Under the pieces are notes generated by a model that was given only the letters and a program-made list of their open reading frames with translations, did no database searches and had not been told where the DNA came from. Shown piece by piece: positions 32,685 to 40,478 of a stretch of DNA of 64,000 bases (its first letter is position 1; each line of letters begins with the position of its first letter). The stretch comes from an uncultured Clostridia bacterium. Its GTDB lineage: Bacteria; Bacillota; Clostridia; Oscillospirales; Acutalibacteraceae. The stretch lies in assembly GCA_937892115.1 (NCBI GenBank), contig CALAUI010000025.1, forward strand, positions 62,001-126,000, given 5' to 3'. The position numbers were made by a program, and so were the translations under genes.

Positions 32685-33650
32685 ATGAAAAAGGTTTGTA
32701 AGACCGCCGCAAAGGTTGCTCTCGGTGCAGGAGCAGCGTATCTTCTGGCAGGCGAAATCATGTATGAAGGTGTCATCAATATCAAGATGAATAACTTCAT
32801 CCGCTCAAAAACAAACAGATTCGACAATCCCGAAATGGATTCATTCTGGGCAAATAACGAGGAACTGAAGAAGTCGGATGAATGGTTTGATTCTCAGCAT
32901 GCCGGCGATACCGTTCTCTGGTCGTTCCGCCTTCGTAAAAATGTCTTTGCAAAGGTTTATTTTGCAGAAAACAAGACTCACAACTACGTACTTTTCCTTC
33001 ACGGCTATACTTCAACTCACAAGAGTATGGCAGTATATCCCAAGCATTATCTTGAAATGGGCTTCAATGCCGTATGTCCTCACATGATAGGTCACGGCTC
33101 CGATTCCACCTGCTACTGCTCTATGGGCTATTACGACAGATATCTTGCTCTTGACTGGATTGATTACATTCTTTCAATTGACAAGGATGCAAAAATCATT
33201 ATTCACGGCGTGTCCATGGGCTCCGCAACTACGATGATGACGACCGGTGAGGACCTTCCCGAAAATGTTGTTGCCGCCGTTGCAGACTGCGGATATACCT
33301 CCTGCTGGGAGGAATATCAGGCACAGATAGGCCCCATGTTCCATCTTCCCGATTTCCCCCTGCTTTATGCCGCAAATACGGTTTCAAAGCTTCGCGGAAA
33401 CTTTGATTTCAAGGAAGCCGCTCCCATCAAGGCGGTAGTCCATTCCAAAACTCCCACTCTGTTTATTCACGGTGAGCAGGACACCTTCGTTCCCTACGAA
33501 ATGATGGTACCTCTCTATGAGGCGTGCGGCGCACCCGATAAGGAAATGCTTTCCGTTCCCAATGCCACCCACGCTGCATCCGCATTCTTTGAGCCGGAAA
33601 TGTATTGGAATAAAGTCAGAGAGTTTATAGGCAAGTATATTGAACTTTAA
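32685..33650 (+). CDS. alpha/beta hydrolase, membrane-anchored
   Basis: The protein of 321 residues starts 'MKKVCKTAAKVALGAGAAYLLAGE', a short N-terminal hydrophobic segment that likely anchors it. It has the alpha/beta hydrolase features: oxyanion region 'LFLHGYTSTHKSM', nucleophile elbow 'IHGVSMGSATTM' (Gly-x-Ser-x-Gly), an acid in 'FIHGEQDTFVPYEM' and His in 'VPNATHAASAFF'. It resembles the BAAT/YqkD-type serine hydrolases of Firmicutes. The substrate is unknown, probably an ester or peptide at the cell surface. It is the third gene of the tyrS operon and is followed by a strong terminator. Confidence 0.9.
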   Translation: MKKVCKTAAKVALGAGAAYLLAGEIMYEGVINIKMNNFIRSKTNRFDNPEMDSFWANNEELKKSDEWFDSQHAGDTVLWSFRLRKNVFAKVYFAENKTHNYVLFLHGYTSTHKSMAVYPKHYLEMGFNAVCPHMIGHGSDSTCYCSMGYYDRYLALDWIDYILSIDKDAKIIIHGVSMGSATTMMTTGEDLPENVVAAVADCGYTSCWEEYQAQIGPMFHLPDFPLLYAANTVSKLRGNFDFKEAAPIKAVVHSKTPTLFIHGEQDTFVPYEMMVPLYEACGAPDKEMLSVPNATHAASAFFEPEMYWNKVREFIGKYIEL

Positions 33651-33662
33651 GCACAGATAATG

Positions 33663-33688
33663 AGGCACACTTTACGGTGTGCCTTTTT
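33663..33688 (+). terminator. terminator of the tyrS operon
   Basis: AGGCACAC pairs with GTGTGCCT around six bases, followed by TTTTTGTG. Confidence 0.85.
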
Positions 33689-33712
33689 GTGCCGGATATC
33701 AGGGAGAAGCTT

Positions 33713-35395
33713 ATGCCTGCTTTACTTACGAAAATAACCGCATTCTTCACGGCAATCGTTATGCTTTTTACCGAACTTATTACGGTTTTTTATCCCCGTA
33801 TTCCCGATGCAGAGCCCCTTTCCGAGCTTGAGAGATACTCAATCGCCGTAAAAAGGGATTTGCCGGATGAATTCTATGTTACATCCTCTGCCGGATTGAG
33901 TACGGAGGAGCTTCATACCCTCGTCTGCCTTCAGGGTATCGTGGCAAAGAAAAGCCCGTGCATTTTCATAGAGGATAACTGGGCAGGCAGCAGTGACCTT
34001 GCAGACCTTGAAAAAACGGGAAAGACTCTGATTCGTACCGATGCCGAAGGAAACAAATGGAATTTATATTCCCTTATCGGAAAGTTTTCATCCTTCATAG
34101 CCGACGGCGGCTGTGTCCTTTGGTCGGAATCCGAATTTGCTTACTCACTCAATGTGGCGGCTGATTTTGCTTCGCTTTACGGTTGGCTTCCCGTTACGCA
34201 AAAGGTGCTTGATAAGCTCGGCGACGGAATATTGACCGTTAAAAAGGACCTCACAAGCGAGGAAGACGGACCCGAACTTCAAAAGAAATATTACAAGCAG
34301 TTCAAAGGAAAATTCAATAAGGGCGCGGTAGTTCACGTTTCAAACAGAATGTACGGAATGAGAGACCTTGCCATTCAGCAGGGCTGGTACTGTTTCTATA
34401 CCGAGGCAGACAGAGAAGGAACAGATTTCCTTAAAAAGGTGCTCGGAGATTTTGGCAGCGGCACTCACGTGCTCGGATGGGTTGAAAACGAAAAGAACTG
34501 TGTTAAAATCATATCCCGTGCCGGCTGTTCAATCTGCCCCATGGATTTCTGCAGGAATACAAGCTATCTTTCTCAGATTGAGATTCCCGTTTCCGCACAG
34601 AAAAAAACGGCGGTCGCTCACAGCGATGAATCAAAACATTACGTGTGTCTTTTGTTTTCCGACGGAGATAATATTCAATGGCTGATGAACGGCTACGGCG
34701 AATACTACGATAAAATACGTAATTGTGACGATGTGAATATCAGCTGGACCTTTTCACCCTCTCTTTATGAATTTGATCCGTTTATGCATAACAGAGTGTA
34801 TGAAGCGGCAGGCGAAAACAATTATTTCGTCAGCGGTCCGTCCGGAGCGGCATACGCAAATCCCTCTGTATTCAGAAAAAGCGCTTTGGCGGATTTTTCA
34901 AAAGAAACCGCGGCGGCTATGCTCAGAAGCAATCAGAGAATCATCACCGTTCTTGATGATTATTATCCCCGCAGTCAGGCGGATATTCTCTATTCTCTCG
35001 GTTGGTTTTCAAGATATGATAATATTGACGGAGGTCTGCTTTTCCTTGATCCCGACAGATACGAAGCGGGCAGGGGACGAATCTGGTTCAGCAATGACAA
35101 GCCCTTCATCAGCACCCGCCTTTCCCTTTGGAACAGTGACGGCTATGACGGTGCGACAGATGAATGGCTTAAGGAGCAGGCGGATATTATCAACGGCTAT
35201 CCCGTTGACATTCACAGCGTAAACGGATATTCGCTTATCTGCGTCCATGCCTGGACAATGAAAACCTCCTCAATACGTAAATTTGTTGACTGTCTCGGCG
35301 ATAATGTGGAAATCCTTTCTGCCGGAGATTTCATAGAAACGATTTCAGCAAACGTACCACACAAAAACGCGGTACCCGTTACCGCTTATCAATAA
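33713..35395 (+). CDS. GxGYxYP-family secreted or anchored protein (putative glycoside hydrolase)
   Basis: The protein of 560 residues starts at the ATG at 33713, which follows AGGGAGAAGCTT. A hydrophobic N-terminal segment ('LLTKITAFFTAIVMLFTELI') would export or anchor it. The family name motif appears as 'GPSGAAYANP' (two positions differ from the consensus GxGYxYP), and another conserved piece is 'LLFSDGDNIQWLMNGYGEYY'. The family is known from Firmicutes and Bacteroidetes and is predicted to bind or cleave glycans, but the activity is not established. It is followed 12 bases later by a sugar-type MFS transporter, so the pair may release and import a glycan. Confidence 0.82.
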   Translation: MPALLTKITAFFTAIVMLFTELITVFYPRIPDAEPLSELERYSIAVKRDLPDEFYVTSSAGLSTEELHTLVCLQGIVAKKSPCIFIEDNWAGSSDLADLEKTGKTLIRTDAEGNKWNLYSLIGKFSSFIADGGCVLWSESEFAYSLNVAADFASLYGWLPVTQKVLDKLGDGILTVKKDLTSEEDGPELQKKYYKQFKGKFNKGAVVHVSNRMYGMRDLAIQQGWYCFYTEADREGTDFLKKVLGDFGSGTHVLGWVENEKNCVKIISRAGCSICPMDFCRNTSYLSQIEIPVSAQKKTAVAHSDESKHYVCLLFSDGDNIQWLMNGYGEYYDKIRNCDDVNISWTFSPSLYEFDPFMHNRVYEAAGENNYFVSGPSGAAYANPSVFRKSALADFSKETAAAMLRSNQRIITVLDDYYPRSQADILYSLGWFSRYDNIDGGLLFLDPDRYEAGRGRIWFSNDKPFISTRLSLWNSDGYDGATDEWLKEQADIINGYPVDIHSVNGYSLICVHAWTMKTSSIRKFVDCLGDNVEILSAGDFIETISANVPHKNAVPVTAYQ

Positions 35396-35407
35396 GGAGT
35401 TTATATA

Positions 35408-36766
35408 ATGGAAAAAAGTAAGAAATTAGGCGCCCGCCTCACCTTCAATCTTATCCTTTTCGGACTTATGGGACAGATTGCGTGGGCGGTTGAGAATCAG
35501 TTTTTCAATACCTTCCTCTTCAATGACGTGGGCGGAACTCCCAAGGATATCTCCCACATGGTTGCATGGAGTGCCGTTGCCGCGGTGCTTACCACCCTCA
35601 TAATGGGTACTCTTTCCGATAAGGTAAATAAGAGAAAGCTCTTTATCTGCGGCGGTTACATCTTCTGGGGCTTCACGGTTATCGCTTTTGCATTCATTAC
35701 AAGAGAAAATATAGCTTCCCTTCTGGGACTTGACGATAAGGAACGCATCAGAATCATGACCGTCAATGCGGTTATTATTATGGACTGCCTTATGACCTTC
35801 ATGGGCTCAACCGGTAACGATGCGGCGTTCAATGCGTGGGTAACGGATATTACCTGCGACGAAAACAGAGCCACCACCGAGAGTATTCTCTCTCTTGTCG
35901 GCGTGTTCGCCATGGTTGCCGTAACGGTCGCATTTCCCATGTGTGCCGAGGGCTTCGGCTATCCCGTCTGCTTTGAGGCACTTGGCGGTCTCGTAATCCT
36001 CTGCGGTGTTATCGGTCTGTTTACGGTCAAGGATTCACTCAGCGGCGAAAAGAAAGAGAGCAATTTCTTCGGCGACCTTGTTTACGGCTTCAGGCCCTCC
36101 GTTGTAAAGGATAACAAGCCCCTTTACCTTGCACTTGCTTCCGTAGGCGTTTACAATATCGCGGTGCAGTGCTTCTTCCCTTATATCTTCATTTATCTTC
36201 AGCATCATCTCGGTTTTGATTTCAATAAAATCGGCGAGGCACTTACTCCTGCAACTATCGGCATTGCCGTCGTTGCCGTAATCGCCGTTGTAGTAGGTCT
36301 TATCTTAATCGGTAAGCTGATTGATAAATTCGGCAAGGCACTTTTCGTATTCCCCACCATCGTTATCTTCGTTGCGGGACTTACCTTTGCTTTCTTTGCA
36401 AAATCTCTCGGTGTATTTGCTCTTGCCGCCATTCCCGTGCTTGTCGGCTACGGTCTTCTTATGATTATCCTCAATGCCGCAGTGCGTGATTTTACCCCCG
36501 AAGACAAGGTAGGTCAGTTCCAGGGTATCAGAATGATATTCCAGGTGCTTCTTCCCATGGTCATCGGACCGGCTATCGGCAATTTCGTTATTGAAAAATT
36601 CGCGGACGGTACCTATACCAATGATTACGGTGAAATCGTAAACGTTCCCGTTCCCGCCATCTTCCTTGCTTCGGCAATCGTATCGGTTGTAATTCTCATC
36701 CCCGTTATTGCCCTTCGTAAAACCTGGCAGGCAAAGGCAGATGAGCTTAAGCAGGCAAATAAATAA
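35408..36766 (+). CDS. MFS transporter, GPH/SLC45-like
   Basis: The protein of 452 residues has twelve predicted hydrophobic helices and the MFS loop motif in 'LIMGTLSDKVNKRKLFICGG' between helices 2 and 3. The start 'GARLTFNLILFGLMGQIAWAVENQFFNTFLF' (residues about 7-37) is typical of a Clostridia group related to sucrose/maltose-type (SLC45) and GPH transporters. The substrate is inferred to be a sugar or disaccharide from family and from the GxGYxYP gene directly upstream. The ATG at 35408 has AAGGAG upstream. Confidence 0.88.
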   Translation: MEKSKKLGARLTFNLILFGLMGQIAWAVENQFFNTFLFNDVGGTPKDISHMVAWSAVAAVLTTLIMGTLSDKVNKRKLFICGGYIFWGFTVIAFAFITRENIASLLGLDDKERIRIMTVNAVIIMDCLMTFMGSTGNDAAFNAWVTDITCDENRATTESILSLVGVFAMVAVTVAFPMCAEGFGYPVCFEALGGLVILCGVIGLFTVKDSLSGEKKESNFFGDLVYGFRPSVVKDNKPLYLALASVGVYNIAVQCFFPYIFIYLQHHLGFDFNKIGEALTPATIGIAVVAVIAVVVGLILIGKLIDKFGKALFVFPTIVIFVAGLTFAFFAKSLGVFALAAIPVLVGYGLLMIILNAAVRDFTPEDKVGQFQGIRMIFQVLLPMVIGPAIGNFVIEKFADGTYTNDYGEIVNVPVPAIFLASAIVSVVILIPVIALRKTWQAKADELKQANK

Positions 36767-36784
36767 TCACCATACAAAAATATA

Positions 36785-36814
36785 CCCGCCGGAGAGCATA
36801 AACTCTCCGGCGGG
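36785..36814. terminator. bidirectional terminator between transporter and ttcA-like gene
   Basis: CCCGCCGGAGAG pairs with CTCTCCGGCGGG around a short loop, with CTTTTTAT on the plus strand and TATATTTTTG on the minus strand. It serves two convergent genes. Confidence 0.88.
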
Positions 36815-36821
36815 CTTTTTA

Positions 36822-37532
36822 TCAATATCCGTTTATTTCTTTCTTTTGCATTGCGGCAAGTATCTTGCTCCTTACGTTGCCGTATTTCTTTTCAAGTGAC
36901 GAAAGAAACTGCTTTACTTCCTCTCTCTCGGTGACTCCGTCCGCAGGGCAGGAGCTTGCCTTTACGGGCAGATTTTCCTTTCTTGCCACTCTTGCACAGT
37001 CGCTTTCCCTCGCGAAAATCATCGGTCTTATTACCGTAATATCCGCCTTTGACAGATAGGTTACGGGCATAAAGCAGTCAAGAGTGCCGCCGTTGAACAG
37101 ATTCATTATAAACGTTTCCGCTACGTCATCAAGGTGATGACCCAGAGCCAGCTTGTTGCAGCCGAGCTCCTTTGCGGCATTGTTCAGTGCACCCCTTCTC
37201 ATCTTTGAACAGAGTGAGCAGGGATTTTTTTCTTTTCTCACGTCAAATATCAGACTTGAAAGATTGGTCGGCTTTACGGTATATTCCACGCCAAGCTTGT
37301 CGCAGAGCTGTTTTATTTCGCTGAAATCTCCGTCCTTGTCACCGAAACGCATATCCAGGGAAATTGCGACGATTTCATATTTTTTCGGATAGAAATCCCG
37401 CATCTTTGCCATACCGCAGAGCAAAGCAAGAGAATCCTTGCCGCCGCTGACTCCGACGGCGATTCTGTCGCCCTCTTCAATCATTTCGTATTGCTGTGAG
37501 GCGGCACGCATATATCCAAGTAATTTCTGCAT
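36822..37532 (-). CDS. TtcA/TilS-family tRNA-modifying PP-loop protein
   Basis: The 236-residue protein has the PP-loop ATP-binding motif 'VGVSGGKDSLALL' near residue 25 and the CxxC motif in 'NPCSLCSKMRRGALNNA', followed by 'LGHHLDDVAETFIMNLFNGG', a strong TtcA signature. TtcA thiolates cytidine 32 in tRNA using an iron-sulfur cluster; some Clostridia relatives have other tRNA targets. Length is slightly shorter than E. coli TtcA. Two further Cys occur near 'ASSCPADGVTER' and 'DSDCARVA'. It begins two bases after the ymdB stop, with GTGGAG overlapping it, so it is coupled to ymdB. Confidence 0.88.
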   Translation of the reverse strand: MQKLLGYMRAASQQYEMIEEGDRIAVGVSGGKDSLALLCGMAKMRDFYPKKYEIVAISLDMRFGDKDGDFSEIKQLCDKLGVEYTVKPTNLSSLIFDVRKEKNPCSLCSKMRRGALNNAAKELGCNKLALGHHLDDVAETFIMNLFNGGTLDCFMPVTYLSKADITVIRPMIFARESDCARVARKENLPVKASSCPADGVTEREEVKQFLSSLEKKYGNVRSKILAAMQKKEINGY

Positions 37533-37534
37533 TT

Positions 37535-38302
37535 TTACTCCACACAGACACTTTCTATGCCGACGCAGGTGCCTGTTTGCTCGTCAATATCAAATATACA
37601 TCCCCACATTGAGCAGGGGCCGTCAGCCGTTTCAAATCTTGCGGGCATACCCGTTCTGAGCCATCTGACGGAGGTGTCCGCCTTGATGCCGAGAATGGAA
37701 TTTTTGGGGCCCGTCATACCGATATCCGTAATGAATCCCGTGCCGCAGGGCAGGATTTTCGCGTCTGCGGTGGCAACGTGAGTATGAGTACCGAATACCG
37801 CGGAAACCTTACCGTCAAGGTAACTTCCCATTGCACCCTTTTCTGCGGTCGCCTCTGCGTGAAAATCAACGATTTTGATTTTGCAGTCAACCTCGTCGAG
37901 TATTCTGTCCATTGTTTCAAAGGGATTGTCGCAGTCGTCCATATATACTCTGCCGGAAAGGTTGATAACACAGATCCTCGTTCTGCCCAGGTCAACGATT
38001 TCCCAACCCCTGCCGGGAGCTTCTCTGTGAAAATTTGCGGGACGGATTATTCCGCTTCTTGTATCGAGGTAATCGTAGATTTCTCTTCTGCGGAATACAT
38101 GATTGCCGGTTGTGATGAAATCAACTCCGCTGTCAAAAAGATAATCTGCGGAGTGGGGGAGAATGCCGTTGCCGACCGCGGAATTTTCACCGTTTGCGAT
38201 TACGAAATCAATTCCCTTCACTTTTTTGAATGAGGGCAGCTTTTCTCTGAGAAATTCACAGCCCTTGTCGGATACAACGTCGCCGATTGCAAAAATAATC
38301 AT
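37535..38302 (-). CDS. ymdB: YmdB-family metallophosphoesterase
   Basis: The 255-residue protein matches the YmdB/TIGR00282 family: 'IFAIGDVVSDKGCEFL', 'FVIANGENSAVGNGI', 'FITTGNHVFRRREI', 'IVDFHAEATAEKGAMG' and 'VFGTHTHVATADAKIL', giving the complete set of metal ligands. YmdB of Bacillus hydrolyses 2',3'-cyclic nucleotides and influences biofilm and sporulation decisions. It is cytoplasmic, unlike the other five phosphoesterases in this window. It is downstream of rny as in Bacillus but has its own promoter and is separated from rny by a terminator. Confidence 0.93.
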   Translation of the reverse strand: MIIFAIGDVVSDKGCEFLREKLPSFKKVKGIDFVIANGENSAVGNGILPHSADYLFDSGVDFITTGNHVFRRREIYDYLDTRSGIIRPANFHREAPGRGWEIVDLGRTRICVINLSGRVYMDDCDNPFETMDRILDEVDCKIKIVDFHAEATAEKGAMGSYLDGKVSAVFGTHTHVATADAKILPCGTGFITDIGMTGPKNSILGIKADTSVRWLRTGMPARFETADGPCSMWGCIFDIDEQTGTCVGIESVCVE

Positions 38303-38336
38303 AATATCATCTTTCTAATTTGTCGTTTGCCCGATT

Positions 38337-38365
38337 ATTTTATGATATTTGTACCTTTCTGTCAA
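38337..38365 (-). promoter_or_regulatory. ymdB promoter
   Basis: On the minus strand TTGACA (38360-38365), 17 bases, then TAAAAT (38337-38342), 35 bases upstream of the ymdB ATG. Confidence 0.68.
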
Positions 38366-38410
38366 GGCGTAATTATCGGATACCGTTAAAATCATTCACA
38401 TAAAAAATAT

Positions 38411-38441
38411 CCGCCGGAGAGGAGAGAATCCTCTTCGGCGG
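38411..38441 (-). terminator. terminator after rny
   Basis: On the minus strand CCCGCCGAAGAGGA pairs with TCCTCTCCGGCGG around TTCTC, followed by ATATTTTTTA. Confidence 0.85.
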
Positions 38442-38454
38442 GGTTGATGTTTTA

Positions 38455-40011
38455 TTATTTTGCTATGCCGAAAGCGCGGGTCTCTCTGATGAGATTGACC
38501 TTGATTTCACCGGGATAATCCATGGTGTTTTCAATCTTTTCGGCGATTTCTTTTGCAAGGAGTACCATTCTGTCGTCGGAAACCGTTTCGGGCTTGACGA
38601 TGATTCTGACCTCACGGCCTGCCTGGATTGCAAATGAACGGTCAACGCCTTCAAATGAAGTGGCGATGTCTTCAAGAGCTTCAAGTCTCTTGATGTAGTT
38701 CTGAAGATCCTCTCTTCTTGCACCGGGTCTTGCGGCGGAAATGGCATCAGCCGCCTGAACGAGAATCGCAACCGTGCTCTTGGGCTCTACGTTGCCGTGA
38801 TGAGCTTCAATAGCGTTGAGAATAAGGTCGTTTTCTCTGTATCTCTTTGCAAACTCGGCACCCAGAGCAACGTGGGTACCTTCCATCTCGTGGTCAAGTG
38901 CCTTGCCGATATCATGAAGAAGACCGGCTCTCTTTGCACTCTTTACGTCGGCACCGAGCTCTGATGCCATAAGACCTGCGATATAGGAAACCTCAAGCGA
39001 ATGGTTAAGTACGTTCTGACCGTAGCTGGTACGGTATCTCAGCTTACCGAGAAGCTTTACGATTTCGGGGTTGACGTTGTTGACACCTGCATCAATGAGA
39101 GCTCTCTCACCGGTCTGCTTGATTGTCTGTTCAACCTCTTTCTTTGCCTTCTCATAAAGCTCTTCAATTCTGGCGGGATGGATTCTGCCGTCCTGGATGA
39201 GCTTCTCAATGGTAAGTCTTGCTACCTCTCTTCTTACGGGGTCAAACGAGGAAATGGTAATTACTTCGGGAGTGTCGTCAATAATAAGGGAAACACCGGT
39301 AATCATTTCAAGGGTACGTACGTTTCTGCCCTCTCTGCCGATGATTCTGCCCTTCATTTCGTCGTTGGGCAGGGGAACTACGGAAACAGTCGCCTCGCTG
39401 GCGTGGTCAGCGGCACAGCGCTGGATTGCGGTGGTGATAATCTCTCTTGCAAGGTTATCCGCCTCGTCCTTTGTTCTCTGTTCAACCTCCTGAATCCTCA
39501 GGGCTTTTTCGTGGTCAAGCTTGTCATCAAGCTTGCTGATAATGTAGGATTTTGCCTGTTCCTGTGAAAAACCGGAAATTCTTTCAAGCATTTCAAGCTC
39601 GCTGTTTTTCATGCGCTCAACTTCTTCAAGCTTTGCATCTGCGTTCTTGATTTTGCCCTCAAGAACTTCTTCCTTCTTTTCAAGGGTCTCGGTTTTCTTT
39701 TCAAGGGTTTCTTCCTTCTGGGTTATGCGGCGTTCCAGTCTCTGTACCTCGGAACGTCTTTCACGAAGCTCTTTTTCGGTTTCTGTCCTCTGTTTGTGAA
39801 TCTCATCCTTTGCTTCGAGAATTGCTTCTTTTTTCTTTGCTTCGGATGCTGCGATGGCATCGGAAAGGATTTTGTTGGCTTCTTTTTCAGCTGAGCCGAT
39901 AGCTGCTTCGGCAACCTTTTTTCTGTGCTGACCGCCGATTATGAATCCGATGATACCGCCGATTATGAGAGCAGCAGCCGCTGCAATTACGGGAACTAAA
40001 AATGCGGGCAT
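38455..40011 (-). CDS. rny: ribonuclease Y
   Basis: The 518-residue membrane-anchored endoribonuclease starts bulk mRNA decay in Firmicutes. It has an N-terminal membrane helix ('[20 protein letters not shown]'), a long coiled coil to about residue 195 rich in Glu, Lys and Arg, a KH domain with '[20 protein letters not shown]', and an HD domain with '[18 protein letters not shown]'. Length and order are normal. The ATG at 40011 has AAAGGAGGCAAAAA upstream. It has its own promoter and terminator. Confidence 0.97.
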   Translation of the reverse strand: MPAFLVPVIAAAAALIIGGIIGFIIGGQHRKKVAEAAIGSAEKEANKILSDAIAASEAKKKEAILEAKDEIHKQRTETEKELRERRSEVQRLERRITQKEETLEKKTETLEKKEEVLEGKIKNADAKLEEVERMKNSELEMLERISGFSQEQAKSYIISKLDDKLDHEKALRIQEVEQRTKDEADNLAREIITTAIQRCAADHASEATVSVVPLPNDEMKGRIIGREGRNVRTLEMITGVSLIIDDTPEVITISSFDPVRREVARLTIEKLIQDGRIHPARIEELYEKAKKEVEQTIKQTGERALIDAGVNNVNPEIVKLLGKLRYRTSYGQNVLNHSLEVSYIAGLMASELGADVKSAKRAGLLHDIGKALDHEMEGTHVALGAEFAKRYRENDLILNAIEAHHGNVEPKSTVAILVQAADAISAARPGARREDLQNYIKRLEALEDIATSFEGVDRSFAIQAGREVRIIVKPETVSDDRMVLLAKEIAEKIENTMDYPGEIKVNLIRETRAFGIAK

Positions 40012-40124
40012 TTTTTGCCTCCTTTCAGATTTTGTGAGTGCGGTTATCCGCTTTATCGTATTGAAGTAAAAAATTCAATAATGATGCATATCAAGATATA
40101 GTATCCATAAAACACCACATTGCT

Positions 40125-40153
40125 ATATTATACTAATTGTGGTATATTGTCAA
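40125..40153 (-). promoter_or_regulatory. rny promoter
   Basis: On the minus strand TTGACA (40148-40153), 17 bases, then TAATAT (40125-40130). A TATAAT overlaps with 15-base spacing. It lies about 115 bases before the rny start, leaving a long 5' leader. Confidence 0.65.
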
Positions 40154-40184
40154 GCAATTTCTGTATATTTTGTGCAATTTATTG

Positions 40185-40213
40185 TTGACAATCCCAACAT
40201 ATAGTGATAATAT
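40185..40213 (+). promoter_or_regulatory. promoter of the thrS T-box leader
   Basis: TTGACA (40185-40190), 17 bases, then TAATAT (40208-40213). Transcription would start near 40220 at the head of the T-box. Confidence 0.75.
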
Positions 40214-40219
40214 ATCACC

Positions 40220-40457
40220 AAATATTGAAATCTTTGAGGCAGAGCCCTGCCGAGATGTCGGATTTACAGAGAGTCATTCCGCGGCTGAAAGAGTGACATT
40301 CCGTATTGTCGGGGTACCACTGCCGAGTGTGTGGCGAAATAAGTCACGCCGTACGGCTGCGTTAAAGCTTCAGAGTGCCGGCTTATGGTCGGAACAGCGG
40401 GTGGAACCGTGGGATGTAAATTATATCTCACCTCGTTATTCGGGGTGGGATTTTGTT
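40220..40457 (+). ncRNA. T-box leader controlling thrS
   Basis: The leader has the conserved T-box sequence GCGGGTGGAACCGTGGG at about 40397-40413, whose TGGAACC bulge binds the uncharged tRNA acceptor end. Two exclusive structures can be drawn. In the antiterminator, GTGGGAT after the bulge pairs with ATCTCAC (40425-40431), and CGGG pairs with CTCG. In the terminator, TCTCACCTCG (40426-40435) pairs with CGGGGTGGGA (40441-40450), followed by TTTTGTT. The distal part of stem I is visible as CAGAGAGTCATTC then GAGTGAC. Threonine codons ACC and ACT at about 40316-40321 are candidate specifiers. Uncharged tRNA-Thr should permit read-through into thrS. Confidence 0.92.
40426..40457 (+). terminator. 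conditional terminator of the thrS T-box
   Basis: The ten-base stem (with two G-T pairs) has loop TTATT and is followed by TTTTGTTATTT. Its 5' arm is shared with the antiterminator. Confidence 0.85.
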
Positions 40458-40478
40458 ATTTATGAAAGGATGATAGCT

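Noticed and set aside
31820..32827. Minus-strand frame of 335 codons opposite the HAD phosphatase
   Set aside because: The plus-strand frame carries all HAD motifs and overlaps tyrS as an operon; the opposite frame has no motif.
40137..40478. Extension of thrS to an upstream start
   Set aside because: That stretch is the promoter and T-box leader; the ATG at 40479 gives the normal TGS-domain start.
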